From contig NZ_CP032616.1 in the NCBI RefSeq assembly GCF_003626975.1, forward strand, positions 4,564,001 to 4,628,000: 64,000 nucleotides of DNA, read 5' to 3'. Shown piece after piece: positions 35,650 to 44,500 of this stretch. Positions within the stretch are counted from its first letter, which is position 1. Each line of letters begins with the position of its first letter. This stretch comes from Pseudomonas sp. DY-1 (GTDB lineage Bacteria; Pseudomonadota; Gammaproteobacteria; Pseudomonadales; Pseudomonadaceae). Made by a program: the position numbers and the translations under genes. The notes under the pieces are model-generated. The model saw nothing but the letters and a program-made list of their open reading frames with translations. It was not told where the DNA came from and ran no database searches.

Positions 35650-35892
35650 TCAGTGCTTGGGGGAGGCGAGGTAGTCTTCGGTGGATTGGCACTTGCGCAG
35701 CCGCTCCACCTTCAACGAGAAACCCTTCGGCGCGCGAATGCCGATACGTGAACGGCCGCCTTCCATTGGGCCTACCACGATCTCGATGCCTGTCGTTCGA
35801 AGCATCTGCGCCAGTTCGGCGTCGCTACAGCCGTCCAGCGCCTTGAGTCTCAGAACGTCTCCTTCCTTTCGAATACCCATATGTAACTGCAT
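35650..35892 (-). CDS. CsrA-superfamily RNA-binding regulator, RsmN/RsmF-like
   Basis: Protein of 80 aa. I choose ATG 35892 over ATG 35901 because the AGG lies at proper distance and the N-terminus then aligns without gaps to P. aeruginosa RsmN as I recall it. Shared pattern in order: basic-EG near residues 8-11 with LxLKA, an inserted helix with EL...LR (about 26-32), GIxIxV, then G-x-R-x-RIGIRAPKG. Arg49 corresponds to the RNA-contacting Arg of CsrA/RsmN. CsrA-type proteins bind GGA in mRNA leaders and control translation. This differs clearly from RsmA, which lacks the helix insert. It stands alone, downstream of a repeat array and with a terminator. Family call is inference from remembered sequence. 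Confidence 0.65.
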   Translation of the reverse strand: MQLHMGIRKEGDVLRLKALDGCSDAELAQMLRTTGIEIVVGPMEGGRSRIGIRAPKGFSLKVERLRKCQSTEDYLASPKH

Positions 35893-36099
35893 GGTTTTCA
35901 TCCTGTCTCTGGTTCAGGTCCGGGCAGCATCACGCCCTGATTCGCCGGGGTCCACGACCTCAGGGAAAACCAGATTTTTCATACGGGGGAGTTGGAGAAG
36001 GAGCGCAGCTGTGATGGCGCAGGTGGCCGGTGTGATAGGCGGAAAGCGCAGCGGGTGTCGGAAGGGGAGTGACGGGGCGCATGGCCCCGCCAGGGTGGA

Positions 36100-37536
36100 T
36101 CAGGCGTCGTCACCGTCGTCGTCGTCGCCGCCGTCCACCTTCATGCCCAGTTCCTTGATCTTCCGCGTCAAGGTGTTGCGGCCCCAGCCCAGTAGTACGG
36201 CAGCGTCTCGGCGACGTCCTGCGGTGTGCTTGAGGGCGGTCTCGATCATGATTCGCTCGAAGGCCGGCACGGCGGAGTCGAGCAGGCTGGACTGGCCACG
36301 GGCCAGGGACTGATCGGCCCATTGGCGCAAGGCCTGCTCCCAGTTGGTCACCGGGGTGGCGTCCTGGGGCTGGGTGAGCAGTTCCGGAGGCAGGTCGTCG
36401 ACGTGCACCTCTCGACCCGAAGCCATCACGGTGATCCAGCGGCAGGTGTTCTCCAACTGACGCACGTTACCCGGCCAGGGCAGGTGCTTGAGGTAGTCCT
36501 CGGTCTCGGCCTTCAGCAGCTTGGGCTCCACCGCCAGTTCCTGGGCGGCGCGGGCGAGGAAGTGCCGCGCCAGTGCCGGGATATCTTCGCGGCGGTCGGA
36601 CAGGCGCGGAATATGAATGCGGATGACGTTGAGGCGATGGAACAGGTCTTCGCGGAACTTGCCGGCCTGCACCAGGTTTTCCAGGTTCTGGTGAGTGGCG
36701 GCGATGATACGCACATCCACTTTCACCGGGGTGTGGCCGCCGACCCGATAGAACTCGCCATCGGCCAGCACTCGCAGCAGGCGGGTCTGGGTATCCGCCG
36801 GCATATCGCCTATCTCGTCGAGGAACAGCGTGCCGCCGTCGGCCTGCTCGAAGCGGCCGCGCCGCTGGTTGGCCGCGCCGGTGAAGGCGCCCTTTTCATG
36901 ACCGAACAACTCGGACTCCATCAGATCCTTCGGGATTGCCGCCATGTTCAGGGCGATGAAGGGTGATGCGGCGCGCGGGCTATGGCGGTGCAGGGCGTGG
37001 GCCACCAATTCCTTGCCGGTACCGGATTCGCCGTTGATCAGTACGGTGATGTTGGAGTGGCTGAGACGGCCAATGGCGCGGAAGACCTCTTGCATGGCCG
37101 GGGCTTCGCCGATGATTTCCGGAGTGCGCGCCTGGCTTGCTGGTGCCTCCAGGCCTTGCTGCTCCTGGGCGTGCTGGAAGGCGCGCTTGACCAGGGACAC
37201 CGCTTCGTCCACGTCGAATGGCTTGGGCAGGTACTCGAAGGCACCGCCCTGATAGGAGGCGACCGCGCTGTCCAGGTCGGAATGAGCGGTCATGATGATC
37301 ACCGGCAGACGCGGATGCGCCTCGCGGATCTGGGCCAGCAGATCGAGGCCGCTGGCGCCGGGCATGCGGATGTCCGAGATGATCACGTCCGGCTGTTGCC
37401 TGGAGAGGCGTCCGAGCAGGCTGTCGGCACTCTCGAAACTCTGGGTGGTCATGCCTTCCTGCTGCAGGGCCTTCTCCAGGACCCAGCGGATGGAACGGTC
37501 GTCGTCGACGATCCAGACGGTTTCACTACGGCTCAT
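36100..37536 (-). CDS. ntrC: Nitrogen regulation response regulator NtrC
   Basis: Protein of 478 aa. Receiver domain (1-120) with the acidic DDD near residue 11 and phospho-acceptor Asp55 in [11 protein letters not shown]+ domain with Walker A GESGTGKE, the sigma-54-contacting GAFTGA and Walker [12 protein letters not shown]-terminal Fis-type helix-turn-helix ([21 protein letters not shown]). Phosphorylated NtrC activates sigma-54 promoters such as the glnA promoter in this window. An unusual Asp-rich tail ([12 protein letters not shown]) ends the protein. ATGA overlap with ntrB. Confidence 0.97.
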   Translation of the reverse strand: MSRSETVWIVDDDRSIRWVLEKALQQEGMTTQSFESADSLLGRLSRQQPDVIISDIRMPGASGLDLLAQIREAHPRLPVIIMTAHSDLDSAVASYQGGAFEYLPKPFDVDEAVSLVKRAFQHAQEQQGLEAPASQARTPEIIGEAPAMQEVFRAIGRLSHSNITVLINGESGTGKELVAHALHRHSPRAASPFIALNMAAIPKDLMESELFGHEKGAFTGAANQRRGRFEQADGGTLFLDEIGDMPADTQTRLLRVLADGEFYRVGGHTPVKVDVRIIAATHQNLENLVQAGKFREDLFHRLNVIRIHIPRLSDRREDIPALARHFLARAAQELAVEPKLLKAETEDYLKHLPWPGNVRQLENTCRWITVMASGREVHVDDLPPELLTQPQDATPVTNWEQALRQWADQSLARGQSSLLDSAVPAFERIMIETALKHTAGRRRDAAVLLGWGRNTLTRKIKELGMKVDGGDDDDGDDA

Positions 37537-38618
37537 GACGAGGAAGCTCCTTGTTCCAGCGGCAGGAAGATCGAGAAGACGGTATGGCCGGGATGGCTTT
37601 CACACTCGATCAGGCCCTGGTGCTGACTGATGATGTTCTGGGCGATGGCCAGGCCCAGCCCGGTACCGTCCGGACGACCGCTGACCATGGGATAGAAGAT
37701 GGTTTCCTGGAGCTCGGCCGGGATGCCCGGGCCGTTGTCGATGATTTCCACCTTGGTTACCAGCCGATGGCGCGTATGGCCGATGGTGAACTGGCGCAGG
37801 GTGCGGGTGCGCAGGGTAATGCGGCCGAGGCGCAGATCGCTCTGGGCGGAGAGGGCCTGCATGGCGTTGCGCACGATATTGAGCACGGCCTGGATCATCT
37901 GCTCCTTGTCGATGAACACGTCAGGAATGCTCGGGTCGTAGTCGCGCACCAGATTGATGCCGCCCTGGCTTTCCGCTTCCACCAGGCTGAAGACCCGCTC
38001 CAGCACTTCGTGGACGTTGGTCATGGCCAGCGACGGCAGCTTGTTCGAACCGAGCATGCGGTCCACAAGGTTCCGCAGGCGATCGGCCTCTTCGATGATG
38101 ACGTTGGTGTAGTCCTTCAAGTGCTCTTCCGGCAGTTCCCGGGAGAGCAGCTGCGCGGCACCACGGATACCGCCGAGGGGGTTCTTGATTTCGTGGGCGA
38201 GCCCGCGTACCAGCAGCTTGGTGGTTTCCTGTTTGGACAGCTGCGCCTCTTCCTTGGTTATCCGCAATAGGCGGTCACGCGGATGGACTTCCAACAGCAA
38301 CAGGGTTTCGCCGCGATTGAGGATAGGCGTCACCGCATAGTCCACGGTCAGGGTCTGGCCCGAAAGCGAAGTCAGCATCGCCTCGCGCTTGGTGAAGGGG
38401 TGCGCCTGTTCAACCGCCTGGCGTAGCGAGGTGAGGGCTTCGGGAGATTCGGTGAAGAGTTCGCTGATGAACTGGCCATGGCTGCGCTGGCCGCTGACGG
38501 CCAGGAGCATTTCCGCCGCCGGGTTCATGTACTCAAGGCGCAGGTCGGCGTTGAGCAGGATCACCGCGGTGGTCAGGTTGTCGAGCAACAGTCGGTGCAG
38601 GGCGTCGTTGATGGTCAT
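37533..38618 (-). CDS. ntrB: Nitrogen regulation sensor kinase NtrB
   Basis: Protein of 361 aa from ATG 38618, no membrane span. PAS domain (about 5-115), H-box His142 in GLAHEIKNPLGG, N-box NIVRNAMQAL, and ATP-lid glycines DNGPGIP and GTGLGLAI. It phosphorylates NtrC under nitrogen limitation and is held in check by PII proteins. It overlaps ntrC by ATGA, so both proteins are made together. Confidence 0.96.
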   Translation of the reverse strand: MTINDALHRLLLDNLTTAVILLNADLRLEYMNPAAEMLLAVSGQRSHGQFISELFTESPEALTSLRQAVEQAHPFTKREAMLTSLSGQTLTVDYAVTPILNRGETLLLLEVHPRDRLLRITKEEAQLSKQETTKLLVRGLAHEIKNPLGGIRGAAQLLSRELPEEHLKDYTNVIIEEADRLRNLVDRMLGSNKLPSLAMTNVHEVLERVFSLVEAESQGGINLVRDYDPSIPDVFIDKEQMIQAVLNIVRNAMQALSAQSDLRLGRITLRTRTLRQFTIGHTRHRLVTKVEIIDNGPGIPAELQETIFYPMVSGRPDGTGLGLAIAQNIISQHQGLIECESHPGHTVFSIFLPLEQGASSS

Positions 38619-38852
38619 GGCTTCGGCGCTCGTGGCGATGACAGGAAAATGCAAGAAGCAAACCAAAGCCCTGAAAAGTCGCGTTGATACAGGATTTATG
38701 CCGGTGGCGGCCGCTTTTCAGAGCAGATCGTCCGGTTCGAGGTGAACCAAAATGGGGAGAGTATAGAAAGCGGTGCAGTGCGTTGCACCGCAATGGTGCG
38801 CATTGGTCGGGTGGGCCAGGGCGAACCTCAGCCCACCGCTGGGAGGGTGGGA

Positions 38853-39479
38853 TCAGATGAACGGCAGGATGGCGATGTCGTCATCCTCTTCCTCGGGCTT
38901 GTCCTTGAGTGGGCATTCGGGGCGTACGCCGTAGTCGTCTTTCTCGCAGGGGCGGGCCAGACGCTTCTGCGATAGCGATATACGCACGATATGCACTGGC
39001 TGACCGGGGGTGCGCTCAACCATTCGGCCCTGAGCGTCGATGATCTCAACTGCCAGTTGATGGGTGCCGCGGTCCAGGTTCTTCAGCGGGAACACCGGGC
39101 TGCGGCCCGGTTCGCCCACAGGTTTGCCGTCCAGCAGCAGGCGATAGCTGTGATTGGCGCGCAGGCCGGGTTCGCTCACCGCACTGACGATCAGGTTGCC
39201 TTCGCCATCGCGAATAGTGGCGTCGGGCTCGGGTACCAGGATACGCAGGACCTGATAGCCCTGTTCGCGGGGAATGGGCTTGGGGTAGAGAGGCGGCGGC
39301 TGGATATCCCTGGGTGCGTTCATTTCGTTGGGAGCGGGGGCGATTTCCAGGCGCTTGGCGTTGCCCGGCTTGGGCTGGTCGGTGAAGACGCGGTTACCTT
39401 CATCGTCGATGTAGGTGTAGACCTCGGCCAGCGCGGGCTGGCCGAGGAGCAGCAGGGCGAGGAGCAGGAATCGGGTCAT
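38853..39479 (-). CDS. DUF4124 exported protein (second of two)
   Basis: Protein of 208 aa with signal peptide (FLLLALLLLGQPALAE). The DUF4124 core follows: VYTYIDDEGNRVFTDQPKPG. After it comes a fibronectin-like region with HSYRLLLDGKPVGEP and RGTHQLAVEIIDAQGRMV. The end is very acidic (KPEEEDDDIAILPFI). Function unknown; probably periplasmic. It follows its paralogue by three bases and precedes ntrB, a neighbourhood conserved in pseudomonads. Confidence 0.82.
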   Translation of the reverse strand: MTRFLLLALLLLGQPALAEVYTYIDDEGNRVFTDQPKPGNAKRLEIAPAPNEMNAPRDIQPPPLYPKPIPREQGYQVLRILVPEPDATIRDGEGNLIVSAVSEPGLRANHSYRLLLDGKPVGEPGRSPVFPLKNLDRGTHQLAVEIIDAQGRMVERTPGQPVHIVRISLSQKRLARPCEKDDYGVRPECPLKDKPEEEDDDIAILPFI

Positions 39480-39482
39480 CAG

Positions 39483-40034
39483 TCAGTTACTGGGCCGTGG
39501 AGTGGGAGCTGGCGGCGGGCGCAGCGCTGGGCTGCTGGTGTTGACCCGCTGGACGGTGAAGGAGACGGGGGCGCTGCTCTGCACCACAGTGGTGCCGGAG
39601 AGAACATCCACCGCCACGCTGTGTTCGCCGCGGTCGACGTTCGTCAGTTGCAGGCGCGGCACGTTGGTTGGCGGCCCATAGGGCTCGCCGTCCAGGCGCA
39701 GGCGCAGGCTGTGGCCGGGTTGCAGGCGCGGTTCCAGGCGCACGCCGACGCTGAAGGTGCCGTTGTTGGCGCGCAGGGCCTCTTCATCCGGAATGTCGGT
39801 CAGTTCTAATACGCGGTAGGCCGCCTGCTGTTCCGCGCTGGCGTCGTTGATCGGTTGGCTCGGCGGCTGGATCTGGACGGCGTTGGTTGGTGGCAGCTCT
39901 ACCTTCTCGGTGGCGGTGCCATCCGGAGGCTGGTTGGTGAATACCGTGTTGCCGTTGGCGTCCGTGTACTTGTAGATCTGTGCGGCGGCTGGCAGCGCGA
40001 CGGCAAGCAGCAGGCAACTGATGATGAGGCGCAT
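39483..40034 (-). CDS. DUF4124 exported protein (first of two)
   Basis: Protein of 183 aa from ATG 40034; the open frame upstream of it overlaps the MscS start and lacks a family match. Signal peptide (RLIISCLLLAVALPAAA), DUF4124 core IYKYTDANGNTVFTNQPPDG, then HSLRLRLDGEPYGPP and RGEHSVAVDVLSGTTVV, parallel to the next gene. A Pro-rich tail (PPPAPTPRP) closes it. Tandem paralogues; function unknown. Confidence 0.82.
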   Translation of the reverse strand: MRLIISCLLLAVALPAAAQIYKYTDANGNTVFTNQPPDGTATEKVELPPTNAVQIQPPSQPINDASAEQQAAYRVLELTDIPDEEALRANNGTFSVGVRLEPRLQPGHSLRLRLDGEPYGPPTNVPRLQLTNVDRGEHSVAVDVLSGTTVVQSSAPVSFTVQRVNTSSPALRPPPAPTPRPSN

Positions 40035-40312
40035 GGTGGCGGTCTCCGGAAGGTCATGCCAAGCCTTGCACCCGGATGGCGGGCTGGCAAGTCGGGCATT
40101 GTGCGACAGCGTCGGGGCCGCCGGTGTGCGCTGCAACACGTTGGGACATTTCTGGAATTCCCGTGCTACTCCCGGCCCGAGCGAACTGTGGGCGACCGCC
40201 GCTGTCAGTCTTGCCTTCGTGGCCTGCTCCGCCGCCCGCTGCTTGCGGATGGGCCGGGAGCCGGCTTTTGTATGATGCGGATCGCTTTCATCGTTTGTTG
40301 GATGACTCTCTC

Positions 40313-42514
40313 GTGCCGATACCATCCTTTTTCGCCCCCCGTTTCCTGTATCCGTTGCTCCTCTGCCTGCTCGTCGGACTGCTCTGTCCGGCGCAGGGGC
40401 AGGCGGCGCTGCCCAATCCGCTGGCGGGGAGTACCTCGGGCGGCGAGCAGGTCAGCAATGCCCAGCTCGAACAGTCGCTCAACCAGGTGATCAAGACCCT
40501 GGAGAACGATCAGCAGCGCACCGACTTGCTGAAGAAACTGAAGCAATTGCGTGACGTTACCGGCAAGGAGAAGGAGAGCGAGAGCGGGGTGCTCGGCTTG
40601 ATCGGCGATACCCTGGGCAGCCTGGAGAAGCAGTTCCAGGGCGACAACAGTCCGTTGGTGATCTGGAGTAACCAATTCCAACTGGCGCGCGCGGAGGTGG
40701 AGGAGCGCCTGCCCGGATGGCGCGACTGGCCGGGCATCGTGTTCAACTTCGCCGTGGTCATCCTGCTCTGGGCCTGCCTGGCCAGCGCCCTGCTCTGGCT
40801 GGGGCGGCGCATGCGCGAGCGTTTCGGACTGTCGGCTGAGCTGCCACAGCATCCGAAGACTCGCGACCTCGTGCTGTTCGCACTGCGCAAGCTGGGCCCG
40901 TGGCTGATCGCCTTCTTCATAACCCTGTACCTGTCGTTCGTGTTGCCAAGTTCACTGAGCAAGATGCTGGCGATGCTGATGGCCTACGTGCTGGTTTGCG
41001 GCACCTTGTTCTCCGCGCTCTGCGTGATCTGCCTGTCACTGCTCAGCGGTCCGCACCGTATTCGGGCACTGGACATCCTGCGTCGCCAGGCTTTCCGACC
41101 GCTGTGGTTGATTGGCAGCCTGGCTGCGCTCGGTGAGGCGGCCCATGACCCAAGGCTGATCGCCGGCCTCGGCGAGCACACGGCGATTTGTCTTAGCACC
41201 CTGGCCAACGCCACTGCCGCCGTGCTCACTGCGCTGTTCGTGCTGCGTTTCCGTCGTCCCATCGCCCACCTGATCCGCAACCAGCCGCTGGAGCGCCGCC
41301 TCAAGCGCCGGGGCCTGCACGAGCTGGTGGAGCTGGTCGGCTCCCTGTGGTTCGTGCCGGTGCTGCTGCTGGTAGGGACCTCGCTGTTCGCCACTTTCGT
41401 GTCCGCGGCCGACAGCAGTGTCGCCTTGCGCCGCGCCCTGGTCTGCGCCGTGCTGGCAGTGGTGGCCATGACGGTGATCGGCTTGCTCAGTCGCCGCTCC
41501 GGTCGCAGTGGCGATGGGGGCCGGCGCAGTGCTCCTTACATCGAGCAATTGCAGAAGTTCGGTCTCACCCTGGTGCACCTCTTCGTGGTGCTGTTCTTCA
41601 TCGAGGTGGGGCTGAGGGTCTGGGGCATGTCGCTGATTCGCTACGCCGAAGGCGAGGGTTCGGAAATCAGCATGAAGATGGCCAGCTTCGGCACCACCTT
41701 GCTGGTGGCCTGGCTGATCTGGATCCTCACCGACACGGCCGTACAGCACAGCCTCGGCGTTGGTGGCCGGAGCCGGCCGAATACCCGCGCCCTGACCATG
41801 CTGCCGCTGATTCGCAATGTGCTGTTCGTTACCATCGCGGTGATCGCCCTTATCGTTGCCCTGGCCAACATGGGCATGAATGTCACGCCGCTGCTGGCCG
41901 GCGCCGGCGTAATCGGCCTGGCGATCGGTTTTGGTGCGCAGTCTCTGGTGGCGGACCTGATCACCGGCCTGTTCATCATCATCGAGGACTCGTTGTCCAT
42001 CGACGACTACGTCGACGTCGGCGGGCACCTTGGCACGGTGGAGGGGCTGACTATCCGCACCGTCCGTCTGCGCGACCTGGATGGTGTGGTGCACACCATC
42101 CCGTTCAGTGAGATCAAGAGCATCAAGAACTACTCTCGGCAGTTCGGCTACGCCATGTTCCGCTGGCCAGTGCCGTCGAGCATGCCGATCGACGATGCCG
42201 TTTCGCTGGTGCAGGAGGTGGCGAAAGAGCTACGCGGCGATCCGTCGGTCTACCGGAGCCTGTGGTCACCCCTGGAGTTGCAGGGCGTGGAAAGCTTCGA
42301 CAATGGCCAGGCAATCCTGCGCTTCCGCTTCAAGACCGCTCCGATCAAGCAATGGGAAGTGCAGCGGGCGTTCAACCTGCGCCTGCGCAGGCGTCTCGAC
42401 CAGAGTGGCCTGGAGTTGGCGATGCCGCGCCTGAACGTGCAGCTCAGCCGGATGCGCCAGCCAAGGGCTGAACCGTCGGAAGGGCAGGGCGTGCCGGCGG
42501 ATGGCGGGATCTGA
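40313..42514 (+). CDS. Large MscS-family mechanosensitive channel
   Basis: Protein of 733 aa if it starts at GTG 40313, the first codon that gives a clean signal peptide (FLYPLLLCLLVGLLCPAQGQA) with GGATG upstream; no in-frame ATG lies between 40076 and there. Periplasmic helical segment (about 40-130), then seven or more membrane spans. The MscS core is VTPLLAGAGVIGLAIGFGAQSLV near residue 520 (pore helix), GLFIIIEDSLSIDDYVDVGG and TIPFSEIKSIKNYSR (beta domain). It should release solutes on osmotic down-shock. Divergent from the DUF4124 pair. Confidence 0.88.
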   Translation: MPIPSFFAPRFLYPLLLCLLVGLLCPAQGQAALPNPLAGSTSGGEQVSNAQLEQSLNQVIKTLENDQQRTDLLKKLKQLRDVTGKEKESESGVLGLIGDTLGSLEKQFQGDNSPLVIWSNQFQLARAEVEERLPGWRDWPGIVFNFAVVILLWACLASALLWLGRRMRERFGLSAELPQHPKTRDLVLFALRKLGPWLIAFFITLYLSFVLPSSLSKMLAMLMAYVLVCGTLFSALCVICLSLLSGPHRIRALDILRRQAFRPLWLIGSLAALGEAAHDPRLIAGLGEHTAICLSTLANATAAVLTALFVLRFRRPIAHLIRNQPLERRLKRRGLHELVELVGSLWFVPVLLLVGTSLFATFVSAADSSVALRRALVCAVLAVVAMTVIGLLSRRSGRSGDGGRRSAPYIEQLQKFGLTLVHLFVVLFFIEVGLRVWGMSLIRYAEGEGSEISMKMASFGTTLLVAWLIWILTDTAVQHSLGVGGRSRPNTRALTMLPLIRNVLFVTIAVIALIVALANMGMNVTPLLAGAGVIGLAIGFGAQSLVADLITGLFIIIEDSLSIDDYVDVGGHLGTVEGLTIRTVRLRDLDGVVHTIPFSEIKSIKNYSRQFGYAMFRWPVPSSMPIDDAVSLVQEVAKELRGDPSVYRSLWSPLELQGVESFDNGQAILRFRFKTAPIKQWEVQRAFNLRLRRRLDQSGLELAMPRLNVQLSRMRQPRAEPSEGQGVPADGGI

Positions 42515-42572
42515 GGGGAGGGATCGGCTCCCACGGTACAGGGTGTCCGGGCAACAAAATGGCTTCCCGGAC

Positions 42573-42679
42573 GTAGGTTGGGTAGAGGAGCGAAACCCAA
42601 CAATAGGGGCATCCAGGCCCGGCGTATGTCGAACCGCACCGCTAATCGTTGGGTTTCGCTGCGCTCTACGCCAACCTAC
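42573..42679. repeat. Inverted repeat element (GTAGGTTGG family)
   Basis: GTAGGTTGGGTAGAGGAGCG with AAACCCAAC at the left faces GTTGGGTTTCGCTGCGCTCTACGCCAACCTAC at the right. One arm of the same family recurs near 50033-50064. No coding; an intergenic repeat downstream of the MscS gene. Confidence 0.75.
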
Positions 42680-42706
42680 CTTGCGGTCACGCTCCGCGTT
42701 TCCTCA

Positions 42707-42734
42707 ATAAAAAAGGCCTCCCGAGGGAGGCCTT
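42707..42734 (-). terminator. Terminator after glnA
   Basis: On the minus strand AAGGCCTCCC / GGGAGGCCTT (10 bp, tight loop) followed by TTTTATT, 31 bases after the glnA stop. Confidence 0.9.
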
Positions 42735-42765
42735 AATGTTGACGCTATTTATAGGTATTCGTGGA

Positions 42766-44169
42766 TCAGACGCTGTAGTACAGGTCGTATTCCAGCGGGT
42801 GCACGAAGGTGCGCACCTTGATTTCTTCTTCGCTCTTCAGCTCGATGTAGGCATCGATGAAGTCGTCGCTGAACACGCCGCCCTTGGTCAGGAACGCGCG
42901 GCCCTTGTCCAGCTCTTCCAGGGCTTCTTTCAGGCTGCCGCAAACCTGCGGGATTTCCTTGGCCTCTTCCGGCGGCAGGTCATACAGGTTCTTGTCAGCG
43001 GCATCGCCGGGGTGAATCTTGTTCTGGATACCGTCCAGACCGGCCATCAGCAGAGCTGCGAAGCACAGGTAGGGGTTGGCAGCCGGGTCCGGGAAGCGCG
43101 CTTCGATACGGCGGGCTTTCGGGCTGTTCACGTACGGGATACGGATCGAGGCGGAGCGGTTGCGGGCGGAGTAGGCCAGCATTACCGGGGCTTCGAAGCC
43201 CGGGACCAGACGCTTGTAGGAGTTGGTCGACGGGTTGGTGAAGCCGTTCAGGGCCTTGCCGTGCTTGATGATGCCGCCGATGAAGTACAGGGCGGTGTCG
43301 GACAGGCCGGCATAGCCTTCGCCAGCGAAGGTGTTCTTGCCATCTTTGGAGATGGACATGTGAACGTGCATGCCCGAACCGTTGTCGCCGTACAGCGGCT
43401 TCGGCATGAAGGTCACGGTCTTGCCGTAAGCGTCAGCCACGTTGTGCACGCAGTATTTCAGGGTCTGAACTTCGTCAGCCTTGGCAACCAGGGTGTTGAA
43501 CTTCACGCCGATTTCGTTCTGGCCGGCAGTCGCCACTTCGTGGTGGTGAACTTCCACGACCAGGCCCATTTCTTCCAGTGCGTTGCACATGGCGGTGCGG
43601 ATTTCGTGGTCGTGGTCGACCGGCGGTACCGGGAAGTAGCCGCCTTTGACGCCCGGACGGTGGCCTTTGTTGCCGCCTTCGATGTCAGCGTCGGTGTTCC
43701 AGGAAGCCTGCTCGGAGAAGATCTTGAACATGGAACCGGAAATGTCGGACTTGAACTTCACTTCGTCGAAGATGAAGAACTCCGGCTCCGGGCCTACGAA
43801 TACGGTGTCACCGATGCCGGTGGTCTTGAGGAACTCCTCGGCGCGGCGGGCAATGGCGCGCGGGTCGCGATCGTAGCCTTGCATGGTGCTCGGCTCGATG
43901 ATGTCGCAGACCAGGATCACGGTCGGCTCTTCGGTGAACGGGTCCAGAACGGCGGTGCTGTCGTCCGGGAGCAGGATCATGTCGGAGGCTTCGATGCCTT
44001 TCCAACCTTCGATGGAGGAGCCGTCGAACATCTTGCCGTGTTCGAAGAAATCGTCATCGGCGTCACGGGCCGGCATGGTCACGTGCTGCTGCTTGCCTTT
44101 GGTATCGGTGAAGCGCAGATCAATCCACTTCACGTCGTGTTCTTTAATCAGTTGAAGCGACTTCGACAT
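42766..44169 (-). CDS. glnA: Glutamine synthetase type I
   Basis: Protein of 467 aa from ATG 44169, with AGGACAAC upstream. [11 protein letters not shown], the metal/ATP site [21 protein letters not shown] and the C-terminal adenylylation loop NLYDLPP with Tyr near 396 show a GS-I beta enzyme controlled by GlnE. It makes glutamine from glutamate and ammonia. A sigma-54 promoter and an NtrC palindrome lie upstream, so ntrBC, 4 kb away in this window, should control it. Confidence 0.97.
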   Translation of the reverse strand: MSKSLQLIKEHDVKWIDLRFTDTKGKQQHVTMPARDADDDFFEHGKMFDGSSIEGWKGIEASDMILLPDDSTAVLDPFTEEPTVILVCDIIEPSTMQGYDRDPRAIARRAEEFLKTTGIGDTVFVGPEPEFFIFDEVKFKSDISGSMFKIFSEQASWNTDADIEGGNKGHRPGVKGGYFPVPPVDHDHEIRTAMCNALEEMGLVVEVHHHEVATAGQNEIGVKFNTLVAKADEVQTLKYCVHNVADAYGKTVTFMPKPLYGDNGSGMHVHMSISKDGKNTFAGEGYAGLSDTALYFIGGIIKHGKALNGFTNPSTNSYKRLVPGFEAPVMLAYSARNRSASIRIPYVNSPKARRIEARFPDPAANPYLCFAALLMAGLDGIQNKIHPGDAADKNLYDLPPEEAKEIPQVCGSLKEALEELDKGRAFLTKGGVFSDDFIDAYIELKSEEEIKVRTFVHPLEYDLYYSV

Positions 44170-44268
44170 GTTGTCCTCCAGGTGGTTGGGGGCAGGGACC
44201 TTGCCTCCCAAAAAATCGGGGTGAAGCCGGAGCGGGATAGTCCGCCAGGGCGACCTGCCTCACAAGGG

Positions 44269-44284
44269 AGCAAATTGCGTGCCA
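44269..44284 (-). promoter_or_regulatory. Sigma-54 promoter of glnA
   Basis: On the minus strand TGGCACGCAATTTGCT, matching TGGCAC-N5-TTGCW exactly, 100 bases before the glnA ATG. Confidence 0.92.
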
Positions 44285-44356
44285 GTGCCCCGGAATGGGC
44301 AGATGGCCCTAAACTCGCGGCTGGCGGGGGCTTCGCTCCGTTTGTGCACAGTTTTG

Positions 44357-44373
44357 CGCACCGTTTTCGTGCC
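44357..44373 (-). promoter_or_regulatory. NtrC-binding palindrome upstream of glnA
   Basis: GCAC-N7-GTGC (44358-44372), the core of the NtrC consensus, about 75 bases upstream of the sigma-54 promoter. Further half sites (GGTGC) lie at 44379-44404. Confidence 0.7.
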
Positions 44374-44452
44374 ATGCGTGGTGCGCGTGATCCAATTTGG
44401 TGCAGAGAAAGCTTTGCTGAATGATTTTGGTCAAACCTTGAACAATTTCCGC

Positions 44453-44458
44453 TATAAT
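44453..44458 (+). promoter_or_regulatory. -10 element of thiI
   Basis: TATAAT 42 bases before the thiI ATG, preceded by AT-rich sequence (GGTCAAACCTTGAACAATTT) but no clear TTGACA at 17 bases. The gap is shared with glnA. Confidence 0.55.
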
Positions 44459-44500
44459 CCGCGCCCCTCTTTTTCGGCCGCCGTCGCAAGCGCTGTTTTC

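Noticed and set aside
35285-35692. Minus-strand open frame of 135 codons over the repeat tail and the end of the RsmN-like gene
   Set aside because: It overlaps tandem repeats and the terminator of the RsmN-like gene; no recognisable domain.
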